Shown: positions 15,510 through 23,964, counted from the first letter of the stretch. The stretch is 34,775 bases of DNA from Pantoea rwandensis (GCF_002095475.1 NZ_MLFR01000046.1:1-34775), one strand, 5' to 3'. The notes: a model not told the origin generated them from the letters alone. Numbers and translations: made by a program.

Positions 15510-16099
15510 CCCTCGCGTTCGGTCAGGCGCTCATAATAGAGCTGTACGGCCGGAAAATCGGGGTGTTCGAGCGGGGTTTCAAACCAGCGATTGACCGCAA
15601 GCCCCACCGGAATATCAGCCAACGAGAAGTTGCGGCCTGCGACATAGCGCCCGGTTTTTTGCAGATGCTGGTCGAGAATGTTCATGGTATGCGTCCAACC
15701 TTTGATGGCGGCGGCCAGCAAGCGCGGGTCCTGATGAGCGGGCGAGTTGCGTACCAGTGACATAAAGGCATAACGCCAGGAAGTATTGAGTTCAGTGGCT
15801 TGCCAGTCCATCCACTGATCCACCGGCGCACGCGCACGAGGGTTTTCAGGGTAGAGCCAGTCACCGCCGTTACTGTTGGCGAGATAGCGCAGAATGGCAT
15901 TGGATTCCCACATCACGAAGTCATCTTCAATGATGACTGGAATCATGGCGTTGGGATTGAGCGCCATAAATTCTGCCGAGTGCAGCGATTGTGGGTCTTC
16001 ACCCCAGGGTTCGTGCTCATAGGCGAGATCCAGTTCTGAGCATAACCACAGAACTTTGCGCACGTTGATTGAAGAAGTACGACCAAGAACTTTTAACAT
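15476..16099 (-). CDS. Glutathione S-transferase family protein
   Basis: A 207-residue protein with an N-terminal thioredoxin-like domain (about 1-80) and an all-helical C-terminal domain. Glutathione-contact elements are visible: SSINVRKVLW near the N-terminus, the cis-proline segment MIPVIIEDD and WESNAILRYLA (about 64-74). The residue activating glutathione is probably a serine of the TSS turn. The frame is open upstream, but MLKVLGR at 16099 fits the family start and has GGAG seven bases before it. It overlaps the end of the MocR-type gene on the opposite strand by 34 bases and is divergent from the PhzF-type gene. Substrate unknown. Confidence 0.87.
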   Translation of the reverse strand: MLKVLGRTSSINVRKVLWLCSELDLAYEHEPWGEDPQSLHSAEFMALNPNAMIPVIIEDDFVMWESNAILRYLANSNGGDWLYPENPRARAPVDQWMDWQATELNTSWRYAFMSLVRNSPAHQDPRLLAAAIKGWTHTMNILDQHLQKTGRYVAGRNFSLADIPVGLAVNRWFETPLEHPDFPAVQLYYERLTEREGYTTWGRNGKP

Positions 16100-16212
16100 A
16101 GCGGACTCCGATTCCAGAATTCTTAATCTATTCATAGCCCTGTTGCTGCACTTTCGCAATCAGCAGGATGTAATTCCCGATTTCAGACAACCTCAACGAG
16201 GAAGGAGAGACA

Positions 16213-17061
16213 ATGAAGGTCGCATTTAAACAGGTGGATGTATTTACCTCGTCGGCATTTAAAGGTAATCCGCTGGCGGTGATCATGGAAGCACAAGGAT
16301 TAAGCGATGCGCAGCTGGCGGCCATCGCACGCTGGACCAATTTGTCGGAAACCACTTTTGTATTGCCGCCGCAGGATGCCGCAGCCGATTACCGTGTACG
16401 TATTTTCACCACTGAAGGTGAGCTGCCGTTTGCAGGCCATCCAACCCTGGGGACGGCTCATGCCTTGTTAGAAGCAGGTTGGCCAGTGAAAACGCCGGGC
16501 AAGATCGTACAAGAGTGTGGCGTCGGCTTGGTGGATGTACGTATCAGCGAGAGCGGCGCATTGGCCTTCGCGGCACCCGACGTCACGCTAACGCCCTTTG
16601 AGGATGCACTGATGAGCAGCGCATTGAATAGCGAGGCCTTTGACACCAGCCAGACGCCAACCATTGTCGATATGGGTATTCGCTGGCTGTTAATCCCGAT
16701 GAGCAGCGCACAAGCGGTATTGGAGGTTAAGGCCAGCGCAGCGGATCTACTGCGCTTACAAAAGCACGCCGACGTGAATGGCACCGCCATTTTTGGACCG
16801 CTGCCAGACGATTGCGGCGAACAGTTCGAAGTGCGTGCGCTGCTGGTTGAGAACGGTAGCCTGACCGAAGATCCGGTGACGGGCAGCGCGAATGCCTGTC
16901 TGGCACGCTACTTTGCGGCACAGGGGAAAATGCAGGATTATCGTGCACGTCAGGGCAGCGCGATTCAGCGTGAAGGGCGGATTCTGGTGAGCTTTAGTGA
17001 AGAAGCCATCTGGATTGGCGGCCAGACCGTGACGGTGATTGATGGGACGATTGATTTATAG
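16213..17061 (+). CDS. PhzF family isomerase/epimerase-like protein
   Basis: A 282-residue protein of the PhzF superfamily, which share a two-lobed diaminopimelate-epimerase fold. Motifs are VDVFTSSAFKGNPLAV at the N-terminus, LSETTFV containing the conserved acid Glu46, the FAGHPTLGTAHAL block, and EDPVTGSANACLARYF near the C-terminus. GAGGAAGGAGAG precedes the ATG, a strong ribosome site. Most enterobacterial members, such as E. coli YddE, have no proven substrate, and no phenazine genes are present, so phenazine synthesis is not implied. It stands alone; repeats follow it. Confidence 0.88.
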   Translation: MKVAFKQVDVFTSSAFKGNPLAVIMEAQGLSDAQLAAIARWTNLSETTFVLPPQDAAADYRVRIFTTEGELPFAGHPTLGTAHALLEAGWPVKTPGKIVQECGVGLVDVRISESGALAFAAPDVTLTPFEDALMSSALNSEAFDTSQTPTIVDMGIRWLLIPMSSAQAVLEVKASAADLLRLQKHADVNGTAIFGPLPDDCGEQFEVRALLVENGSLTEDPVTGSANACLARYFAAQGKMQDYRARQGSAIQREGRILVSFSEEAIWIGGQTVTVIDGTIDL

Positions 17062-17159
17062 CTGAACTGCGCCCGTGATTGAAGGGTGCTATTCAGTTGT
17101 AGCTGATCTGTGCGCGTGCTTGAGGGAACGGATTCAGTCAGGGCCGATCAGTGCCCGAG

Positions 17160-17275
17160 TTGGACCAGGTCAGCATCAATGCTGACCCTACAAAGTTTGT
17201 CACGCTATGCATTAATGCGCGCCGAGTCCCATCAACTTTTGTAGGGTGCGCATTCATGCGCACCTGGAAAATCAC
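17160..17275. repeat. Palindromic repeats between the PhzF and SDR genes
   Basis: GGTCAGCATCAATGCTGACC (17168-17187) and GGTGCGCATTCATGCGCACC (17245-17264) are perfect-arm palindromes of the same design as those at 39, 3218 and 21809 but with different inner triplets. They face each other through CCCTAC and GTAGGG flanks. A decayed piece, CTATGCATTAATGCGCGCC, lies between them. No gene is seen in 17062-17280. Confidence 0.75.
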
Positions 17276-17280
17276 GTCGA

Positions 17281-18039
17281 TTACAACGCCTGCCCACCTG
17301 AGGCTTCAATACGCTGCGCGGTGATCCAGCCGGTTTCCTCACTCAGGATGGCGCTGATGGCGTCACCGATATCATCTGGCTGGCCAACGCGACCCAGAGA
17401 GGTCACTGAGGCAATGTGATCGTTTAGATCTTTAGTGTCACGCACGCGTCCACCGCCAAAATCAGTTTCAATCGCACCCGGTGCCAGAATATTGACGCGA
17501 ATGCGACGCTCGCCCAGTTCTTTCGCCTGATAGCGCGTCAACACTTCCATCGCACCTTTAATGGAGGCGTAAGTGCCTGAACCCGGCAGCGTCATGCGCG
17601 TTAATCCGCTTGAGATATTTAGGATGCGACCACCGTCGATGATCAGCGGCAGCAGTTTCTGCGTCAGGAAGAATGGCCCTTTCAAATGCACGTTCACCAG
17701 CGCATCGAACTCTTCTTCCGTGGTCTCGGCAAACAGCTTGTAGTGGCCGTGTCCGGCGTTGTTCACTAAATAATCAAAGTTGTCACGCGCCCACGTTGTT
17801 TGCAGCGTTTCTTTAACCTGTGCCACAAAGCGGTCAAAGGTACTGCTGTCGCCCACATCCAGCTGCAGCGCCACAGCACGGGCACCCAACGCTTCAATCT
17901 CCTTCACCACGGCTTGTGCTTCTTCAGTGTGACCGCGATAGGTAAACAGGATATCAACGCCTTTGGCCGCCAGTTTTAGCGCGCCATTCTTGCCTAAACC
18001 GCGGTTGCCACCAGTAATCAATGCAATTTTATGACTCAT
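17281..18039 (-). CDS. SDR family oxidoreductase
   Basis: A 252-residue short-chain dehydrogenase/reductase. The cofactor motif TGGNRGLG spans residues 9-16, NNAG 93-96, and the catalytic set is Ser143/144 with Tyr157 and Lys161 (YASIK). TYRG (33-36), with Arg after the second strand, suggests preference for NADPH. Substrate unknown. It is divergent from the yhjC-like regulator 115 bases away, the usual arrangement for a LysR regulator and its target, so it may be controlled by that gene. Confidence 0.9.
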   Translation of the reverse strand: MSHKIALITGGNRGLGKNGALKLAAKGVDILFTYRGHTEEAQAVVKEIEALGARAVALQLDVGDSSTFDRFVAQVKETLQTTWARDNFDYLVNNAGHGHYKLFAETTEEEFDALVNVHLKGPFFLTQKLLPLIIDGGRILNISSGLTRMTLPGSGTYASIKGAMEVLTRYQAKELGERRIRVNILAPGAIETDFGGGRVRDTKDLNDHIASVTSLGRVGQPDDIGDAISAILSEETGWITAQRIEASGGQAL

Positions 18040-18154
18040 GTTTCGCTCCAGATGGAAAATTGAACACGGGATAAGGATATTCGCTATAAATTGATCTATA
18101 AACGCAGAGGAATACGCAGCACTGTTTCACTAACAACAACAATCGGTGAACCAC

Positions 18155-19054
18155 ATGGATAAAATTCACGCAATGCAGGTTTTTGTGCGGGTGGCAGAAA
18201 TGGGCAGTTTTACCCGTGCAGCTGAGAGCCTCGGTTTACCCAAAGGCAGCGTATCGCGTCAGTTACAGGCGCTGGAAAATCAAATGGGCACGCGTCTGCT
18301 GCATCGCACTACGCGTCGTGTGCATCTCACGCAGGATGGACTGGTGTATTACGATCGCTGTCTCGATTTACTGTCGATGCTCGATGACATGGACAGCCTG
18401 TTTCAGCACGATCCCGCCACCCTGAGCGGCAAACTGCGTGTCGATATGTCGGTGGCCATGGCGACCGGTTTTGTTCTGCCGCGCCTGCCGGAATTTTTGC
18501 AGCACTATCCCGGTGTTGAGATTGAGCTTAGCAGCAGCGATCGTCAGGTGGATGTGATCCGTGAAGGGTTTGACTGCGTGATCCGCGTGGGCGAGCTAAA
18601 AGATTCTGGCCTGATTGCGCGTAAAATCGGATCACATGCCTTGATTAACTGCGCCAGCCCCGATTACCTTTCCCGCTTCGGCATGCCGGTACGCCTGGAA
18701 GATCTGGCGCAGCACGCGATGGTGCACTACACCCAGCAACTTGGCCAACCATCGCTGGGGTTTGAGTACTTTGATGGCAAGCAAAGCCATTATGTGCAAA
18801 CCGGCGGCGTGGTAACCGTGAACAGCACCGAAACCTATCGTGCCGCATGCATCGCTGGGCTGGGCATTATTCAGGTGCCGGCGATTGGCGTGCAACCGTT
18901 ACTGGAATCGGGGCAGTTAGTGGAAGTACTGCACCATTTCCCGGCGAAGCCGATGCCGATTTCGCTGCTCTATCCGCATCGCCGCAATGTTGCGCGTCGT
19001 GTGCGGGTGTTTATGGAGTGGCTCAGCCATGTCCTGCAGGAGTATGTGACATAA
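18155..19054 (+). CDS. yhjC: LysR family regulator, YhjC-like
   Basis: A 299-residue LysR-type regulator, the same length as E. coli YhjC, whose start MDKIHAMQLF is matched by MDKIHAMQVF. This and a GGTGA five bases upstream led me to choose ATG 18155 over a GTG three codons earlier. The winged helix is at about 1-60 (FTRAAESLGLPKGSVSRQLQALE), followed by the effector-binding domain. It leads into yhjD and yhjE on the same strand, as in E. coli, and is divergent from an SDR gene. The gap contains two CTATAAA half-sites (18086-18107) that could be part of its operator. Confidence 0.85.
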   Translation: MDKIHAMQVFVRVAEMGSFTRAAESLGLPKGSVSRQLQALENQMGTRLLHRTTRRVHLTQDGLVYYDRCLDLLSMLDDMDSLFQHDPATLSGKLRVDMSVAMATGFVLPRLPEFLQHYPGVEIELSSSDRQVDVIREGFDCVIRVGELKDSGLIARKIGSHALINCASPDYLSRFGMPVRLEDLAQHAMVHYTQQLGQPSLGFEYFDGKQSHYVQTGGVVTVNSTETYRAACIAGLGIIQVPAIGVQPLLESGQLVEVLHHFPAKPMPISLLYPHRRNVARRVRVFMEWLSHVLQEYVT

Positions 19055-19099
19055 GAGGCTATAATTTTAATTTCGCAGTGAACAGGATGCTTATCGTCT

Positions 19100-20101
19100 A
19101 TGACAGACAAACCCACTAAAGAACCCGCGGCTCAACAAAAGCCGCTCATTGATATCAAGACCGGCAATAAAACCGTGGATGGCTCAATCCAGAACGTGTC
19201 GCGCTTTGCGGCCTGGTTCCAGGCCATCCCAGCGGTGGCGCATTTTATGCGGGCGCTGGATCGTTTTAACGATCGCCTCGGCAGCCAGTTTGGCGCTGCG
19301 ATCACCTACTTCTCGTTCCTTTCACTGATACCGATTTTGATGGTCTCCTTTGCGGCAGTCGGTTTTATACTGGCGTCGAATCAGGATTTACTCACCGAGT
19401 TGATCAACAAAATCGTGAACAGTATCAGCGATCCCACTTTAGCCAACACGCTGAAAAATACCGTGAATACCGCGATTCAGCAGCGTGCCACCGTGGGTTT
19501 AACCGGCTTGCTGCTGGCGCTCTACTCTGGCATTAACTGGATGGGCAATCTGCGGGAAGCCGTACGGGCGCAGTCACGCGATGTGTGGGAACGCACGCCT
19601 GACGATCAGGAGAAAATCTGGAAGAAATATGCCCGCGATTTATTGTCATTGCTTGGTTTGATGTTGGCCCTGGTGATTACGTTGTCGCTGACGTCGATTG
19701 CCGGTGCGGCACAGGCATCTATCGTCAGCGCATTGGGATTGGATCACATTGAGTGGCTACGCCCGGCGATGACCATCATCGCGCTGTCGATATCCATCTT
19801 CGCGAACTATCTGTTGTTCCTGTGGATTTTTTGGATTTTGCCCCGCCACAAGCCGCGTAAAAAAGCGCTGTTCCGCGGTACGCTGCTGGCGGCGATTGGC
19901 TTTGAGGTGATTAAGTTTGTGATGACGCTGACCTTGCCCAAGCTGGCCAGCTCACCTTCTGGCGCGGCCTTTGGTTCAGTGCTGGGATTGATGGCATTTT
20001 TCTACTTCTTTGCCCGTCTGACCCTGTTCTGCGCCGCGTGGATCGCCACGGCAAAATACAAGGATGATAAAGAGATGCCGCAGCCGCATCAGGGCAAATA
20101 A
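19100..20101 (+). CDS. yhjD: Inner-membrane protein YhjD (YihY/BrkB family)
   Basis: A 333-residue polytopic protein closely matching E. coli YhjD (337). A polar N-terminal segment is followed by ERFNDRLG-like sequence (RFNDRLGSQFGAAITYFSF) and five or six membrane helices; SGAAFGSVLGLMAFFYFFAR near the C-terminus is nearly identical to E. coli. A mutant YhjD was reported to suppress the need for Kdo-lipid A in E. coli, so it may touch envelope lipid transport, but the true function is unknown. It starts 45 bases after yhjC. Confidence 0.93.
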   Translation: MTDKPTKEPAAQQKPLIDIKTGNKTVDGSIQNVSRFAAWFQAIPAVAHFMRALDRFNDRLGSQFGAAITYFSFLSLIPILMVSFAAVGFILASNQDLLTELINKIVNSISDPTLANTLKNTVNTAIQQRATVGLTGLLLALYSGINWMGNLREAVRAQSRDVWERTPDDQEKIWKKYARDLLSLLGLMLALVITLSLTSIAGAAQASIVSALGLDHIEWLRPAMTIIALSISIFANYLLFLWIFWILPRHKPRKKALFRGTLLAAIGFEVIKFVMTLTLPKLASSPSGAAFGSVLGLMAFFYFFARLTLFCAAWIATAKYKDDKEMPQPHQGK

Positions 20102-20140
20102 CACCGCAAAGTTGTTACATTTGCCGCAACAGCTAAAAAT

Positions 20141-20182
20141 GTTTCCTGCTGGCTAATAATTCAGCAAAAACCAGCAGGAAAC
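20141..20182. repeat. 12-base perfect inverted repeat between yhjD and yhjE
   Basis: GTTTCCTGCTGG (20141-20152) and CCAGCAGGAAAC (20171-20182) are perfect complements with an 18-base loop. On the minus strand the stem is followed by ATTTTT, terminator-like for leftward transcription; on the plus strand it could end or stabilise the yhjD message 40 bases after its stop. The rest of the 289-base gap (20102-20390) shows nothing certain. Confidence 0.5.
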
Positions 20183-20390
20183 GCTAGAGGGTCACTTTAA
20201 TTTGGCCCTTTTGCAGAGATTCCCGCCAAAAAAGTGACACTTCCCGTTCCCATCACCCGCCGATTGCCGCAACTCAGAGATTATCCACTTATTCGCCGAA
20301 AATGCCTGTTCTGACGCGGGTTTTCGCCATTGAATGCAGCAAAACAGGTGCGTAAGATTCTCTGTCTACATTTACAATTAAGAAACAGTT

Positions 20391-21722
20391 ATGCAAGCCT
20401 CCATCACAGAAACACTCGACAAAAAACATGACGACGCGCCCGTCAATTCCCGTGGCAAAGTGGTTGTGGCATCGCTTGTCGGCACCGCTATCGAATTCTT
20501 CGATTTCTATATTTACGCTACTGCGGCAGTGATCATTTTCCCGCACATTTTCTTCCCGCAGGGCGATCCCACCGTGGCCACGCTTCAGTCGCTAGCCACT
20601 TTCGCTATCGCTTTCGTCGCGCGTCCGATTGGTTCTGCGCTGTTCGGCCACTTCGGTGATCGCGTGGGCCGTAAAGCAACGTTGGTGGCTTCACTGCTCA
20701 CCATGGGCGTCTCCACCGTGTTAATCGGCCTGCTGCCGAGCTATCAAACCATTGGTGTCGCCGCGCCGCTGCTGTTGGCACTGGCGCGTTTTGGCCAAGG
20801 TCTGGGCTTGGGTGGCGAATGGGGCGGTGCTGCTTTGCTGGCGACCGAGAATGCTCCCGCGAAGAAACGTGCGCTCTATGGTTCGTTCCCACAGCTCGGC
20901 GCACCGATTGGCTTCTTCTTCGCTAACGGTACTTTCCTGCTGCTTTCCTGGCTGCTGACCGATGAGCAGTTCATGAACTGGGGCTGGCGTGTGCCGTTCA
21001 TTCTCTCTGCCGTGCTGGTGCTGATTGGTCTGTATGTGCGCGTATCGCTGCATGAAAGCCCGGTGTTCGCCAAAGTGCAGAAAGAGAATAAGCAGGTCAA
21101 AATGCCGATTGGTACGTTGCTGAGCAAGCATATGACCGCGACTATTCTGGGCACCTTCATCATGCTCGCGACCTATACGCTGTTCTACATCATGACCGTC
21201 TACTCCATGAGTTACGGCACAGCGCCAGCGCCTGCGGGCTTGGGTTACTCCCGTAATAGCTTCCTGTGGATGCTGATGGTGGCGGTCATTGGTTTTGGTG
21301 TGATGGTGCCGATTGCGGGCCTGCTGGCGGATCGTTTTGGCCGTCGCCGCACGATGATCACCATTACCCTGATGATTATCGCTTTTGCACTGATGTTCCC
21401 GGTGCTGCTGGGATCGGGTTCACAGGTGCTGGTGATGGGCTTCCTGATCCTCGGCCTGAGCATTATGGGACTGACCTTCGGCCCGATGGGTGCACTGCTG
21501 CCAGAGCTGTTCCCCACCGAAGTACGTTATACCGGAGCGTCCTTCTCTTATAACCTGTCGTCAATTCTCGGTGCGTCGGTTGCGCCGTATATTGCCACTT
21601 GGCTGAACGCCAATTACGGTTTGCAGGCGGTCGGTTTCTATCTGGCTTCAATGGCCGTGCTGACGCTGATTGCGCTGATTGCCTGTAAAGAGACGCGCCA
21701 TCAGACGCTGTACGAAGCGTGA
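20391..21722 (+). CDS. yhjE: MFS metabolite transporter YhjE
   Basis: A 443-residue 12-helix major facilitator of the metabolite:H+ symporter group, matching E. coli YhjE (440). Diagnostic blocks are GTAIEFFDFYIYATAA in helix 1, the loop motif GHFGDRVGRKATL (about 85-97), and LADRFGRRRTM in the second half. GLGLGGEWGGAALLATENAP is typical of the ProP/ShiA/KgtP relatives. Substrate not established. A strong terminator follows. Its separation from yhjD by nearly 290 bases suggests an own promoter. Confidence 0.92.
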   Translation: MQASITETLDKKHDDAPVNSRGKVVVASLVGTAIEFFDFYIYATAAVIIFPHIFFPQGDPTVATLQSLATFAIAFVARPIGSALFGHFGDRVGRKATLVASLLTMGVSTVLIGLLPSYQTIGVAAPLLLALARFGQGLGLGGEWGGAALLATENAPAKKRALYGSFPQLGAPIGFFFANGTFLLLSWLLTDEQFMNWGWRVPFILSAVLVLIGLYVRVSLHESPVFAKVQKENKQVKMPIGTLLSKHMTATILGTFIMLATYTLFYIMTVYSMSYGTAPAPAGLGYSRNSFLWMLMVAVIGFGVMVPIAGLLADRFGRRRTMITITLMIIAFALMFPVLLGSGSQVLVMGFLILGLSIMGLTFGPMGALLPELFPTEVRYTGASFSYNLSSILGASVAPYIATWLNANYGLQAVGFYLASMAVLTLIALIACKETRHQTLYEA

Positions 21723-21740
21723 TGCTGATTTAGCGTGAAG

Positions 21741-21771
21741 AAAAAACCCGGCTTATTCAGCCGGGTTTTTT
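21741..21771 (+). terminator. yhjE terminator, bidirectional
   Basis: AAAAAACCCGGC-TTATTCA-GCCGGGTTTTTT, a 12-pair stem with A- and T-tracts, begins 19 bases after the yhjE stop. Confidence 0.92.
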
Positions 21772-21808
21772 CTTGGGTGAGAATTGTCGGGAGCGGTGTG
21801 GTTTGCCC

Positions 21809-21828
21809 GGTACGCATAAATGCGTACC
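21809..21828. repeat. Palindromic repeat left of the minisatellite
   Basis: GGTACGCATAAATGCGTACC is a perfect-arm palindrome of the window-wide family, followed by CTACGAAAATCGTG. Confidence 0.8.
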
Positions 21829-21854
21829 CTACGAAAATCGTGTCGAAGGTATAT

Positions 21855-22139
21855 ACCCTGGATTCGTGCCAAAGGTATGAACCCTGTAATCCTGCCGAAG
21901 ATATAAACCCTGGATTCGTGCCAAAGGTATGAACCCAGTAATCCTGCCGAAGATATAAACCCTGGATTCGTGCCAAAGGTGTAAACCCTGGAATCTTGCC
22001 AAAGAGATGAACCCTGGAATCCTGCCAAAGGTGTAAACCCTGGAATCATGCCTAAGGTGTGAACCATGGAATCCTGCCAAAGAGATGAACTCTTGGTTCG
22101 TGCCAACGGTATGAACTCTGGAATCGTCCAAAGGTATGA
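21855..22139. repeat. 26-base minisatellite, 11 tandem copies
   Basis: Eleven head-to-tail imperfect copies of ACCCTGGAATCCTGCCAAAG-GTATGA: ten of 26 bases and a last one of 25. There are no spacers. Copies 1, 3 and 5 are a GGATTCGTGCC type and copies 2 and 4 a GTAATCCTGCCGAAG type, so the left half also repeats with a 52-base period. The unit carries no stop on the minus strand, so three overlapping frames stay open there, but none has a ribosome site or resembles a protein. The array sits between two palindromic repeats in the gap from yhjE to ilvC. Confidence 0.92.
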
Positions 22140-22149
22140 CGTGCGGTTT

Positions 22150-22262
22150 TTGTAGGGTGCGCATTCATGCGTACCGGGTTAAATACGCACTCATTGGCTT
22201 AAGTGAGCGCGCCACTGATGGCGACCAAAATGCAGCACGGTACTAACGCAAAAACGCGGATT
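22150..22262. repeat. Composite palindromic repeat, inverted copy
   Basis: The block from GTAGGGTGCGCATTCATGCG (22152) through CGGGTTAAATACGCACT and GGCTTAAGTGAGCG is the reverse complement of 3187-3243. The 20-base palindrome lies at 22156-22175. A GCCACTGATGGCGACC remnant follows at about 22210-22225. Confidence 0.75.
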
Positions 22263-22270
22263 CCAGCCAT

Positions 22271-22295
22271 AAAAAAACCCCGGCAAGCCGGGGTT
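22271..22295 (-). terminator. ilvC terminator
   Basis: On the minus strand AACCCCGG-CTTG-CCGGGGTT is followed by a T-run (complement of seven A from 22271), 33 bases after the ilvC stop. Confidence 0.92.
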
Positions 22296-22327
22296 CTTCT
22301 TCTGCTGAAAACGGTGTCGCGTGTGGC

Positions 22328-23803
22328 TTAGCCAGCAACCGCGATACGTTTCATGTCGGTCATGTAGCCACGCAGTTTGCGGCCAACCGCTTCGATTGGG
22401 TGCTGACGAACGGCTTCGTTGACGTCACGCAGCTGTGCGTTATCAACCTGAGTGCCTTCGATTGCTTTACCCAGATCGCCCGGCTGCAGCGTGGTCATGA
22501 ACTCTTTCAGCAACGGTACAGCCGCGAAGGAGAACAGGTAGTTACCGTATTCTGCGGTATCAGAGATAACCACGTTCATTTCATACAGACGCTTACGTGC
22601 GATGGTGTTCGCAATCAGCGGCAGCTCGTGCAGTGATTCGTAGTAAGCAGACTCTTCGATGATGCCTGCATCGATCATGGTTTCGAAGGCCAGCTCAACG
22701 CCCGCTTTCACCATCGCAACCATCACAACGCCTTTATCGTAATACTCTTGCTCTTCGATTTTACCTTCGAACTGCGCTGCGTTTTCGAATGCGGTCGCGC
22801 CGGTCTCTTCACGCCAGGTCAGCAGGTTTTTGTCGTCGTTCGCCCAGTCAGCCATCATACCGGAAGAGAATTCGCCCGAAATGATGTCATCCATATGCTT
22901 CTGGAACAGCGGAGCCATGATGGTTTTCAGCTGCTCGGACAGTGCGTAAGCACGGATTTTCGCCGGGTTAGACAGGCGATCCATCATCAGGGTGATACCA
23001 CCGAACTTCAGTGATTCGGTGATGGTTTCCCAGCCGAACTGAATCAGTTTTTCGGTGTAAGCTGCATCGTGACCTTCCGCCACCAGCTTGTCGAAGCACA
23101 GCAGAGAACCGGCCTGCAGCATACCGCACAGGATAGTCTGCTCGCCCATCAGGTCAGATTTCACTTCTGCTACGAAGGAAGATTCCAGCACGCCCGCACG
23201 GTCGCCGCCGGTTGCTGCTGCCCAAGCCTTCGCAATCGCCAGGCCTTCGCCTTTTGGATCGTTTTCTGGGTGAACGGCGATCAGCGTTGGTACACCGAAA
23301 CCACGCTTGTACTCTTCACGCACTTCAGTACCTGGGCACTTCGGTGCAACCATCACCACAGTGATATCTTTACGGATGGTTTCACCTGACTCAACGATGT
23401 TGAAACCGTGTGAGTAACCCAGCGCTGCACCATCTTTCATCATCGGTTGAACCGCTTTAACCACGGCTGAGTGCTGTTTGTCTGGGGTCAGGTTAACCAC
23501 CAGATCCGCCTGAGGGATCAGCTCTTCGTAAGTACCCACTTTGAAACCGTTATCGGTCGCTTTGCGGAAAGAAGCACGCTTCTCGGCAATCGCTTCAGCA
23601 CGCAGTGCATAAGCAATATCCAGACCGGAGTCACGCATGTTCAGGCCCTGGTTCAGACCCTGTGCGCCACAGCCAACGATAACGACTTTCTTACCTTTCA
23701 GGAAGCTTGCGCCGTCTGCGAACTCTTCGCGTGACATGAAACGACATTTGCCCAGCTGCGCTAATTGGTTACGCAAGTTCAATGTGTTGAAGTAGTTAGA
23801 CAT
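22328..23803 (-). CDS. ilvC: Ketol-acid reductoisomerase
   Basis: A 491-residue class II enzyme, the same length as in E. coli. It converts acetolactate and acetohydroxybutyrate to the dihydroxy acids of valine and isoleucine synthesis using NADPH and Mg2+. The cofactor motif VIVGCGAQGLNQGL starts at residue 41; the C-terminal region contains two KARI knotted domains, as expected for the long class II form (GYSHGFNI, APKCPGTEVREEYKRG). It is divergent from ilvY, which activates it in response to its acetohydroxy acid substrates, and ends in its own terminator. Confidence 0.98.
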   Translation of the reverse strand: MSNYFNTLNLRNQLAQLGKCRFMSREEFADGASFLKGKKVVIVGCGAQGLNQGLNMRDSGLDIAYALRAEAIAEKRASFRKATDNGFKVGTYEELIPQADLVVNLTPDKQHSAVVKAVQPMMKDGAALGYSHGFNIVESGETIRKDITVVMVAPKCPGTEVREEYKRGFGVPTLIAVHPENDPKGEGLAIAKAWAAATGGDRAGVLESSFVAEVKSDLMGEQTILCGMLQAGSLLCFDKLVAEGHDAAYTEKLIQFGWETITESLKFGGITLMMDRLSNPAKIRAYALSEQLKTIMAPLFQKHMDDIISGEFSSGMMADWANDDKNLLTWREETGATAFENAAQFEGKIEEQEYYDKGVVMVAMVKAGVELAFETMIDAGIIEESAYYESLHELPLIANTIARKRLYEMNVVISDTAEYGNYLFSFAAVPLLKEFMTTLQPGDLGKAIEGTQVDNAQLRDVNEAVRQHPIEAVGRKLRGYMTDMKRIAVAG

Positions 23804-23904
23804 GGGTACTCCGGTTAGATGTTGTGTTTGCTTTTGTTCGGTAACGACACCTTGTTCAGTGCCGCGAATGACCCCATCATATGACAGGAAATCCGTTGCT
23901 TAAA

Positions 23905-23941
23905 TTGATATATTAACAACGTCACATTGCAGAATTTGCAA
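23905..23941. promoter_or_regulatory. Tandem IlvY operators in the ilvC-ilvY gap
   Basis: TTGATATATTAACAA (23905-23919) and TTGCAGAATTTGCAA (23927-23941) are two LysR-type palindromes whose starts are exactly 22 bases apart, two DNA turns. In E. coli IlvY binds two tandem operators in this divergent gap. Assignment by position and symmetry. Confidence 0.6.
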
Positions 23942-23964
23942 CAACACGTTGAGGTGAAATGCGC

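Noticed and set aside
16213..17061. Phenazine biosynthesis cluster suggested by the PhzF-like gene
   Set aside because: No other phz genes are near, and PhzF relatives of unknown role are common in enterobacteria.
21855..22139. CRISPR-like array
   Set aside because: Copies are directly adjacent with no unique spacers, and no cas gene is in the window.
21701..22164. Three overlapping minus-strand reading frames of about 90-117 codons across the minisatellite
   Set aside because: They exist because the 26-base unit lacks stops on that strand in any frame. They show no ribosome site, start at arbitrary ATGs and repeat the same peptide in rotated frames.
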